This document shows, piece after piece, positions 55,249-64,000 of a stretch of 64,000 bases of DNA. This DNA is from Scylla paramamosain (lineage: Eukaryota > Arthropoda > Malacostraca > Decapoda > Portunidae). The translations under genes were made by a program, and so were the position numbers. A model generated the notes under the pieces. It was given only the letters and a program-made list of their open reading frames with translations, ran no database searches and had not been told where the DNA came from. Each line of letters starts with the position of its first letter. Within the stretch, counting starts at the first letter, position 1. The stretch covers positions 507,501 to 571,500 of the forward strand of contig NC_087193.1 in the NCBI RefSeq assembly GCF_035594125.1. Direction: 5' to 3'.

Positions 55249-56292
55249 CTAGTACAAATATATTCCTTTCCTTTTCCTCTCATGGTTTATCACATCTGCC
55301 TGTGTTAATTCTTCCGGTTTCGTCTCACGCTGTTTTGAAGTCGGAGCTGTTAACCCACTATGTGTACGTATGACTTGTACCAAATAAATATTGCCTGACC
55401 CCTCCATTGAGAGGGCAGTGCAGGACAAGACTCAGAAGCGAGCACACTCAGTATCACCTTAATTATATATCAAACCAGGAAATAGGTCCTTTAACTTTCC
55501 CCAGTGGCTGGAAAGGTTCTAATTTTTAGACACGTCGCAGAACTGGTCATAGAAAGCCTGCTTACATAACGTCACGCCAAGTGATGCTCCGCCCTGGTGG
55601 ATGAGGCGAGTGACATGTTGCTACTATAAATAACTCTGTATTTCCAATATGTGGAGGTTTATCTCTATTCTGTTCACACCATCGTGTTAAAAAGAGTTTT
55701 TCCTAATTAATGTAATAATATATTTCAGCAGTCATTGATAAACTGATGAAAATAGAGACCATAAGTAAAACATATTAAAAACATTTTTTTTAACATCTTC
55801 ACAGGTCAGCTCGTTATAAACCACTTTTTTTTTTTATTCCACAATCACTGCTGAGTCTGATGATGCCAACTTAAACTGGCTATCCCATATATGAAGTTAG
55901 TCATGAGATATAATTCGTGCATTTTCCTCGCTCGATAAGTCAAAATATGTAAAATACGGCAAAACGAAGACGAAGAAATCTCATAAATCAGGAAAGATCT
56001 CCGTCAGAAGTTACTTATCTGGAGGTGTTTCCGAGACTAGAATCGAAATTTCTATATGCAATGAACACCACAAGGTGCTCCTTCACAAATCATCGTTGTG
56101 CCCTCCAGGTGCCAGACGGAGCTGTGGGTTGTAGAGATGTTAGGTAACAAAACTAGAATAAACGTCCAACTCTGCAGAATGTAACTCTTTCACTCCATAT
56201 TCCCATCCTGTATGAGGCAGGAGGGGAAAAGGACGTACCATTCCCGGTACAGGTGGTGACATCGGCGGGACGGTACACATGTGCACCAGCGG
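55249..56292 (-). repeat. Unclassified repeat, right arm of an inverted pair
   Basis: Reverse complement of the left arm (51206-51530) in two blocks: 55249-55460 and about 56150-56292 (GACATCGGCGGGACGG corresponds to CCCGCCGATG). About 690 bases of other sequence lie between the blocks. The pair encloses copy 8. The outer block ends about 45 bases before the last exon. Confidence 0.65.
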
Positions 56293-56336
56293 CACCACAA
56301 CAGTACATTAATAAGCTTACTATTGTTGCCTTACAG

Positions 56337-56510
56337 ATTGTTATGTGCGGTGGTCCTGCAATGATCATCTCGTATCTGTACTCCCTTCGCTCCCTCAACT
56401 ATCCCTCTGACTTCATATTCATCTATGGCCAATTTGGAACGGAACAGGTGAAGACTGTGTATGGGAGAAATGTGAAGCTTTCAACCCATCGATGCGACAA
56501 CGTCCTGTAG
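56337..56510 (+). CDS. Fusion gene exon l (terminal): NAD domain and C-terminus
   Basis: Acceptor TTGCCTTACAG at 56336, phase 0. IVMCGGPAMIISYLYSL is the NAD-binding CGxPxM motif of cytochrome b5 reductases (CGPPPM). It is followed by LNYPSDFIFIYGQFG, then a further 20 residues TEQVKTVYGRNVKLSTHRCD and a stop TAG at 56508. Cytochrome b5 reductases normally end with a phenylalanine soon after the equivalent of FIFIYG, so the extra tail is a special feature. No lesion in this exon. Confidence 0.85.
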   Translation: MVMCGGPAMIISYLYSLRSLNYPSDFIFIYGQFGTEQVKTVYGRNVKLSTHRCDNVL

Positions 56511-56745
56511 CACACCACTCGCAGGGAGTGTGAACGAGGGGATTGTGGATGATATATTGTTTCCATTGCCATAATAATAATTTATCATTTTCTTTTAAAG
56601 GAGATCCTTCAAAGCAACAAGCACAGGCAAATACATATAACAAGTACTTGTTGCATTATTTTGGAGCTTAATTAGTATAATATTATCACTAGTCTTCTGA
56701 TGTGGCTTTATATGTGTGTAATAAATATATTTACATTACACCGTC
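56511..56745 (+). terminator. 3' UTR and polyadenylation signal of the fusion gene
   Basis: AATAAA at 56720-56725, about 210 bases after the stop, then a T/A-rich stretch (TATATTTACATTACA). No closer canonical signal is seen. Confidence 0.6.
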
Positions 56746-57429
56746 TCGTAACTCACCTGTTAAATGTCACTGAGCGAAGAAAAGCAACTAAGAAGTGAGC
56801 CACTCATCTTAATAAATATATTGAAATAAGAAAATATAACAATTGAGATATATAACAATACCAATAAACCCACCGATTTCACTCCTCTCTTACATCAGCA
56901 CCACTTCCTGAAATCAGTGAACACCACTTCTCACCTGCAGAGTCACTCACATTCCCAGTACACCTTGGTCACACGCCTACTCCACTTACATTACCGCTCA
57001 CAATCCACCATCATCCAACACAGAAGCACAATATCAATATCCCCATGGCATCCCGCTCACACACCTACACCTTCACTCACAACCACATACCGCTTCACAC
57101 CCACACCTATCAACATCTAATCTCAGGACAAATCCCATAGCTCAGACTGCGATTGTTCACAACACAGAAAGCTAGCACCATAGTCCATTCCTCCTAGCAC
57201 AACAAAATACCGTAAATTAATTTCATAAGTCAACCACACGTCACAGTAAATCCACCGCCCACGACACACAGGTAACCTAACTTCAGGTAATAGTCGCTTA
57301 GCTTGACCCGGAGCGAGGCCAGCGTTGCCTCGGCCTGCTCCGTCATGTCGACAACCGCTCCCACAATGCATTACAAACACAAAATTATAGACTGTTAACA
57401 CCTCTCGAAGAAAAACGAGACCCCAAGTC
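56746..57429. other. Unique C/A-rich sequence, no gene recognised
   Basis: From 56880 to 57120 the plus strand is rich in CAC/TCA and the frames give His/Thr/Ser-rich strings. No motif, and no splice-site pair around a recognisable domain. Confidence 0.55.
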
Positions 57430-59830
57430 AAAAGACTACCCATAACAATAATTTGCAATCAACAGGAAGCAGAAAGCAAGGATGTACGAAATTGTGGGTG
57501 AGAAAATGGAAACGGGATTCGGTATATGCTGCCACAGTTTTCTTGAGGTCCACATTCTAAAATTGCTTCTCGTCCTACATCCTGATGTATGAAAGAAAGC
57601 CTCCACTACGTAGAAGGTGGAGCCATTCAAGATTCGATAAAACAAGTGGATGGGCGGAAGATGAGTTAAAATGTTGAACAGCGGAAAGATCACGATACCA
57701 GCGCCTCAATAATAAAGACTGGTGACGGAAGTCCAGCGGGAGGACCCTAGCATCTACCAGTAACCTAGGAATTGGGGACGAGCGGAACGCACCAGTTGCC
57801 AAGCAAACACCCGCACGGTGCACCAAGTCCAACACATGAAGTCAGGCATCAGTGCCAGATAAATAAATCTCGCAACCATACTTCAGCTTAGACGGAATAA
57901 GAGCTCGGTGCAAGTGGAGGAGGGTCTGTCTGTCAGCACCCGATGAGGTATGAGCCAAGACTCTAAGGAGTGACAAAGCCTTCATGTATGCTGCCATATA
58001 ATGAAAGTGACGTACCCAATTCAGGTGTCTGTAAAATATAAATCCCAGGAAACCTGTTTCCTCCACACAAGAAATTCTTCTATCTTATAAATAGAGATCT
58101 GGATCAGATTGAACACCAAAAAAAGATGGCAAAAATGCAAGGCCACAATTTTCGAAGACCAGAAACAAAATCTCCCAGTTGTAGCCCAATAAAGAGAAAC
58201 CCTGCTAATTGCTAACTGCAACTTCATCTCAATCAAAGGCATTCGCGCCGCAGAAAAGGAGATCGACAAGTCATCGACATATAAGCTACCATGAACTCCT
58301 TCTGGAAGCACATCAATAACACTGTTTATAGTCACAGCGAAAAGGATGACACTGAGTATACTCCCTTGCGACACACCATCCTCAAGCTGGTGAGCTTTAG
58401 TTAGAACGAATTTGTACCGGTAGAAAAAAAAAAAAAAACTGCTGTATAAAAATAGAGTCAGCTACGGAGACCGAGCTCAGACAGACCGAATGAAGTGCCA
58501 TTGCACCAAGCTGTTATTTGATTTCTTCAAATCGAAAAAAATACTGTGACATGATGCTGTTTATTAGAGAATGCTTCATATATAGAAGATTCTAAAGATA
58601 AAAGGGCACCACACGTAGACCTCTTTTTCCTAAAATCATATTCAACAGGTGACAAGTAATTCCCTCCCTCCAAGTACCACATGAGCCTGACATTTGTCAT
58701 CTTTTCCAGCAACTTACAAATGCATGAGGTTAAGGAAATCGGACCATAATTGGTCGCTAACTGATGATCTTTTCCAGGCTTTGGAATGGGGATAATTACA
58801 GCAATGCCCAAGAAGATGGAAAATCACCAGTATTCCAAATAAGGTTATAGAGTTCAAGTACAAAAGTAAAAGCGCAAAAAGGAATATGGGATGTCATTGG
58901 GATCTGGGAATGAATCAAGGCACTAGAACAAAAAAATGGAACATTATAAGACTCTCCACCAGGAGATGAAAAATTGAGTTCGACAGATTCTAAGTGTCGA
59001 CAAAGAAGTGTCATAGGTGCAATTTGATCCTTTCTGGAGACACTCGGAAAGTGCTCAGCAAACATGTCAGCAGCTGTCTTAAGGTCTGTCACCGTTCCTC
59101 CATCATGGGAAAAAACAGATGGAGGATGTGAAGAATACTTCCCAGATATCTTGCGGACTCTATTGAGGACATCGGTGGAGTGCTAACTGTGATGGAAGAG
59201 ACACACCTCTTCCAAGATTCCTGCCGCGCCGTCTTTAAGATAAGTCCGATGAGCACGGGGACGTGCTTGTCGAAAAGCTCCCATGCAGTGGGCGTCCCCA
59301 TGATGTCGTCGAAGGCGAGAAAAGGCACCACGGTTTTCTCGAATGACACCTGTGGAATCTGCATTCCAACAGAAAACAGGACGTTTAGAAAACCGACCAG
59401 AAGTCTTTGGGGCGGAATGAAGAGCAGAAGAGTGCAATACATTACTGAAGTATGTTGCAGCCTCATCACAGTTTCCTATCTCATCCACATAGAGAGCAGG
59501 GTTGCTGAGTTCTGTGAATAGCTGCCAGTCCGTCTTATCTACACACCACTGCCGAAGACATGGCTGTGGTGCAGAATCAGTTGACTCTAATAAAAAAAAA
59601 AGAAGTGTTCGTTTCCATATAAATCTGATAAAGGCTCCAATTAAAATCGAGAAAAGAATTAGAGGTACAGAGAGAAAGATCTATTGTTGTAAAAGTAGTG
59701 GTGTGACTATGGAAATGGATAATGTCTCCAGATTTTAAAGTCTCTAATTCTGAATCCTCAATAATAAAAAGAAAGAAGTAAAAGACAACGAGGGCTGAAA
59801 GAGTCATCATCTCACAAAGGATATCGACCA
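57430..59830 (-). mobile_element. Decayed Jockey/I-type non-LTR retrotransposon
   Basis: Minus strand, 5' to 3'. The endonuclease C-terminus is at about 59770-59600 (ELETLKSGDIIHFHSHTT, FTTIDLSLCTSN, FLDFNWSLY). The linker lies at 59488-59090. The RT comes in pieces: IAVIIPIPKPGKDHQLATNY (58811-58740), SPVEYDFRKKRSTCGALL (about 58660), GSILSVILFAVTIN (58370) and SLYVDDLSISF (about 58290). The post-RT region is at 58066-57575 (LGFIFYRHLNWVRHF, LDLVHRAGVCLATGAFRSSP, LLVDARVLPLDFR), where RNase H would begin in this group. At least five frame changes. 3' end uncertain. Confidence 0.8.
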
Positions 59831-60001
59831 TTGAAGTCTCAATAAAAGAAGAGGAGAAGGGAGAGCATTTAAAAACTTATCATGTTTATTCCTTTCGATA
59901 GGAAGGCTGGGAGGCAGATACAAACTACACAGTAATAAAAACGATTTATGAAAACTTGGTTTGTGAGCTTTTTTTTTTTTTATGATTTCAATGTTTTTCT
60001 T

Positions 60002-60017
60002 ATTTCTTCTTCTTCTT

Positions 60018-60107
<90 letters not shown>
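60002..60107. repeat. (TTC)n then (TA)n
   Basis: Six TTC units, then about 44 TA units ending exactly where the inverted-repeat arm starts. Confidence 0.96.
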
Positions 60108-60112
<5 letters not shown>

Positions 60113-60257
60113 TAGCAAAATTTGGATATTATTCTTGACATGAAATGCGATAGGAAAGAAAAAAAAAAAAAGAGAAGCTTCCTAAATATCAAAGTAATCA
60201 TCGTATCATATCATACCCGTGTCTTCAGCCGGAGTGTCGCACTATTACTGGAAAACG
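60107..60257 (-). repeat. Left inverted arm of a ~152-base sequence
   Basis: From AATTAATAGCAAAATTTGG to CTGGAAAACG. Its reverse complement is at 61670-61822, with only a few visible mismatches apart from the homopolymer length. It equals the first unit of the tandem repeat that follows the right arm. Confidence 0.9.
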
Positions 60258-61669
60258 ATATCGAAGGTTCAGCGGGAATTCCTTGCTTTTAGTTGTAGTT
60301 TATTCTTTATTTACGAGGTGCTTCAGAGCTATACAATTTTATGAAAGCTAAGTGACTGCTTCCACGGCTGACTGTATTTTTTAACGTCAAACCCAGCCTG
60401 AATCAAGTGAATGATTTAATGCACCTAGATTGTTTGCCCTCCACAATTACTTTCATGCTTTCTTTTTTCTAGAATGGTTTACATCTTGTGTGAGTAGACT
60501 TCCACTATTTTATGACTCTAATAATGTCTTGTTTATTTATTCTCTTCTTATTGTCTTTTCTTTTTTTTTTTTAAGTCACTTCTGTATTTCTTTCTAGGAA
60601 TACCACCTTATCCTCCTCCTCCTTCCCATTTTGCTTCTCCTCCTCCTCCTCCTCCTCCTCCTCCTCCTCCGCCTCCTCCTCCTCCGCTTCCTCCTCCTCC
60701 TCTTCTTCCCTTGACATTGCCACCTCATCCCCTCGTGATCACCCTCATCACATCATGACCTGCCACGCCTGTCTTCCTGAATGGTAACTGGCATGTCTTC
60801 ATCTTCAACTTCATGATGATGATAATAATAATAATAATAATAGTAATAATAATAATAATAATAAATTATTTATTGATATGGCAATTGTTATACTGAAAAT
60901 ATATAATGGGTTTGGCGGGGAGGCTTACCATTAAACTGCAAACTCTCACGTCTTGTTGGGCGGTGGGTTTGCAAGCTAGATAAAAAGAACGGGAAAAAAG
61001 ACGAAAGGGACGGAAAAAGTAAAAGAAAAAAAAAGAAGAAAAAAAAGAAAACGGAGAGTTGTTTTAAAGACTGTAGAAAGATCTGTAGAAAGCGAATTGA
61101 AATGCTGAAACTATATCGAACGAAAATGAGTGAATAAATAAATAAATGCTTGATTTCAATGACATACTCGTTTTCAAGGACAGATATTTAAGTGTAAGAT
61201 GCACATGGAAATTTTGAAATCACTAAAAAAAAAAAAAAAAAAAAAAAACTTTAACAAATAAAGGCATTTGATCAGTAAGATATTCAGTTCTTAACACCAA
61301 TTGAAATTTTGCAAGACCACCAAAAAAAAAAAAAAAAGAAAGGTTGGCTAACGATAAAGAATTGGATTAAAATGTTAACAGACTATTGATAGAGAAAACA
61401 TAGAGAATCATAAAAAAAAAAAAAAAAAAAAAAAAGCTTATTGGTCAGAGAGAATCAACAGTAAGAAGCGGATTGCATATTTTGAGAGGTGGGGCAGGCG
61501 GCGGGGAGCTTCAGGGCGCTCCCCCGGGGAGGAGCCCGGGGGAAGCAAGGCCCGGTAAAATGTTGAGGTCCTGCAGTGAAGTGGTTGGCCTTGGAGCGTC
61601 CCTGCGAGAGGCCGAGGTAAAAGCTTCCTTTACACGCTGACTTACGCTGCTCCTAATCTTTTCCGACAG
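60258..61669. other. Spacer between the inverted arms, no gene recognised
   Basis: Holds (CCT)n at 60637-60712, (ATA)n at 60820-60865, three poly(A) runs (61226-61250, 61321-61336, 61411-61435) and a short GC-rich island at 61490-61560. A 65-codon minus frame across the island has no motif. About 60866-60895 reads TTATTTATTGATATGGCAA, similar to the 3' end of the CR1/L2-like element at 39755-39770. Confidence 0.6.
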
Positions 61670-62750
61670 CGTTTTCCAGTAATGGTGCGACACTCCGGCT
61701 GAAGACACGGGTATGATATGATACGATGATTATTTTGATATTTAGGAAGCTTCTCTTTTTTTTTTTTTTTTCTTTCCTATCGCATTTCATGTCAAGAATA
61801 ATATCCAAATTTTGCTATTAATTATGTGACACTGGTGCTTCATGGCAGACGATGTAATACGATATAATTGGTGTAATATTTAGGAAGCTTTGTTTTTTTT
61901 TTTTTTCGTGTAGTGTTTTTTCATGTCAAGAATAATACATGAATTTTTCTGTTAATTATACGACACTGCGGCTTGATGGCATACGGTATAATATGATGGA
62001 ATGTTTAGCATAGTATTTCAGAAGCTTTAATTATTTGTTGTAATGCGTTGTTTCATGTAAGGAATATCTAACACACACATTCATATCAGATATATTTTCC
62101 TGTAATTCTGCGACACTGTGGCTAGAAGGAGTAAGATAGAATATTTAGCATACTATTTAGAAAGCTTTATGTATTTTTGTAGCATTTATTTACCCCGCTG
62201 ACTGGAGCACTTGCATTCTTCTATCACGTGTGCTTTCCCTTTGTAATTGGGGCACGCCGGGTCTTGAAGGTACAGTGTTATACTATTTGGTGTAATAAAT
62301 AGATGTCTGGACCACTTGGCGTTGTTATATCACGTGTGATTTCAAATGTAATTCCTCTACACTAGGTATTGAGGAGCACGTTATGCTGTTTGGTATAATA
62401 GTTAGGTGTGATGTTCAGTGTAATATGTACCACCCTGTGTTTTGTGTTGCATGTATTTTTTTTTTTTTTTTCCTTTTCCCTATCTGAGTAATGGCTAGAG
62501 AACTTGCATTCTTGTGTCATTTGCGCGTTTCTCTAGTAATTCTGTGTCTTGAGGTAATAGTGTACGCTATGCTGTGGTGTAATACTCGTATATAGAAGAT
62601 GCCTAGAAGACTTGCATTCTTTTATGACGTTTTCTACCTTGTAATTCTTCCACACTGGCTTTGAAGGAATGTTGTTGTACTGTATAATATTCTGTAGAGT
62701 ATCCAGATGAAATATATTCCTATATATTTTTTTTTTCCTGCAACACTGGT
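61670..62750 (+). repeat. Degenerate tandem repeat, about 8 units of 105-190 bases
   Basis: Successive units begin (A)ATT or AATG followed by a GCGACACTGxGGCTTGAAGG-like block, at 61681, 61819, 61954, 62104, 62245, 62350, 62538 and 62643; a last partial block (CAACACTGGTTTGGAA) starts near 62737. Shared inner blocks are TTTAGGAAGCTTT plus a T run and TTCATGTCAAGAATA in the first three, and ACTTGCATTCTTxTATxACGTG in later ones. Divergence rises from left to right. No coding. No known satellite recognised. Confidence 0.78.
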
Positions 62751-62927
62751 TTGGAAATCTTCTTTCAACGCGGCAAACATTTTTCCACTTTTTGTGCCCT
62801 TGGCTGTCCTCCTCCACCCACAACACAATACAGGTTACGATATTCAGTATCATATTGAGATTTCTTGTTTCTCTCGTGTATGATATTGCAATATGGGATT
62901 CTCCTATTTTTTTTATCACCTGTATTA
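62751..62927. other. Unique sequence
   Basis: No coding or repeat signal. The minus-strand frame through 62533-63228 is open mainly because of the (TAG)n array. Confidence 0.5.
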
Positions 62928-62946
62928 GTAGTAGTAGTAGTAGTAA

Positions 62947-62987
<41 letters not shown>

Positions 62988-63029
62988 ATAGTAGTAGTAG
63001 TAGTAGTAGTAATAGTAGTAGTAGTAGTG

Positions 63030-63089
<60 letters not shown>

Positions 63090-63113
63090 TCAGTAGTGGT
63101 AGTAGTAGTAGTT

Positions 63114-63179
<66 letters not shown>

Positions 63180-63180
63180 A
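62928..63180. repeat. (TAG)n microsatellite
   Basis: About 84 TAG units with interspersed TAA, TGG, TTG and ATC variants. Confidence 0.97.
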
Positions 63181-63183
63181 TGG

Positions 63184-63525
63184 TACTACCAGGAGAAGAT
63201 CCGAGCGTATGGGGAGAGAATCCAACACGTTGACCAGGGCAGCTTCACACCTCTGGTCTTCACCACATCTGGCGGGATGGGCTCCAAGGCTCAGTGCTTC
63301 TACTCAAGACTAGCCGACCTAATGGCAGAAAAGAAGCACCAGCCAAGGAGCCATGTCGTCGCATGGATGAGGTGCCGTCTCTCATTCTCCCTCCTCAGAT
63401 CTGCCCTCCTGTGTCTCAGGGGGACAAGGCATTCCACTCCCATAACTGCAGACTTAGGAGGCCTCGACTGCGAGGCTACAGTGGTGGAGAGTGGCATAAG
63501 AGTAGATAGAGTAGAGGTAGAATGA
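63184..63525 (+). pseudogene. C-terminal fragment of a retroelement-type protein
   Basis: Open frame directly after (TAG)n: YYQEKIRAYGERIQHVDQGS, FTPLVFTTSGGMGSKAQ, FYSRLADLMAEKKHQ, VAWMRCRLSFSLLRSALLCL and RGTRHS, then a Val/Glu-rich end at TGA 63523. I recall this pattern (FTPLVFS..GGM, FYKRLA.LL, RCRLSFSLLRS...C.RG.R) from multicopy proteins associated with reverse transcriptases in cnidarian, fish and arthropod genomes, but I cannot name the family with certainty. No upstream RT is visible, so it is a fragment. Confidence 0.5.
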
Positions 63526-63717
63526 ATTTATAGTTAACAACTAATGTTTATATTATAGAGTATTAGATATGGTTGGATGCCACAGTCATTAGCGGGAGCT
63601 GGGGCTAATGACCTCCAAGTAATGGAGCCCCTAATTGACACATCAATAAACATGGGGTGGAGGTAGTAGTAGTAAAAAAAAAAAAAAAAAGTAGTAATGG
63701 TAGTAGTAGTGTAGTAA

Positions 63718-63751
<34 letters not shown>

Positions 63752-64000
63752 AGTAGTCCTCCAGTGGCACTGTACAACTATTTTCGAGGCTGAAATAATC
63801 ATGTACACGTCAAAGTAGAAGACCTACATATACATATTTTTAAAAGAAACCTGTGAGGATAAAATAGTAAAGAGAAAGTTATTCTTTTCGTATTTCTAAT
63901 GGTTGACAGTCAATGTATACTTGTTATTTTTAACGTAGAGACTTTGCTATGCAATGTGGCTGTAAGAAGCGGCACTCATACCGTAGTATTGCTCTATATT
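63526..64000. other. Unique sequence with (TAG)n
   Basis: (TAG)n with a poly(A) interruption at 63661-63757. No coding signal seen. Confidence 0.6.

Overview
This is nuclear DNA from an animal, most likely a decapod crustacean and perhaps a brachyuran crab. The evidence is short exons with GT-AG introns, no operons or ribosome binding sites, very long pure di- and trinucleotide arrays, and a dense, nested load of non-LTR retrotransposons plus one Penelope-like fragment and one tRNA-derived SINE. The crab placement is an inference from the retroelement style.

The one host gene I can defend lies on the + strand from 36874 to 56510. Twelve exons with compatible splice phases encode roughly 635 residues, missing the N-terminus. 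The first six exons are the middle and C-terminal domains of an acyl-CoA dehydrogenase (ACAD). The seventh is a lysine/glutamate-rich linker. The last five are a cytochrome b5 reductase-like FAD/NAD module ending at 56510, with AATAAA at 56720. The locus is therefore an ACAD-reductase fusion. As written it carries four lesions: a 1-base loss near 36973, an extra G in the run 39126-39129, an in-frame TAA at 44109 and a 1-base loss near 46766. It is either a young pseudogene or a real gene hit by assembly errors. Its introns are swollen by a CR1/L2-like element, a probable solo LTR, an RTE element, a CR1 element and a Jockey-like element.

Layout: 1-9000 is mostly unique DNA with microsatellites, a CR1 tail, one 3' retroelement copy and a SINE. 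9028-12600 holds a minus-strand ORF1/endonuclease retroelement and a Penelope-like GIY-YIG fragment. 12770-36714 is a retroelement graveyard dominated by one EN-RT family (here family J), with nested insertions and microsatellites. 36874-56725 is the fusion gene with its TE-filled introns. 57430-59830 is a decayed Jockey/I-like element. 60107-62750 is a degenerate tandem repeat whose head is also present in inverted orientation 1.4 kb away. 63184-63525 is a short retroelement-like coding piece.

Family J is a single-ORF (endonuclease then reverse transcriptase) element with a conserved 5' UTR and a 3' end that reads like CCTACAT followed by poly(A). Eight copies lie here: 2770-3669 (+), 15478-18634 (-), 21545-22825 (+), 23693-26368 (+), 27775-28925 (-, split), 28970-31945 (+), 33527-36714 (-) and 51830-55070 (+). 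None is intact. No CRISPR array, rRNA or functional tRNA gene was found.
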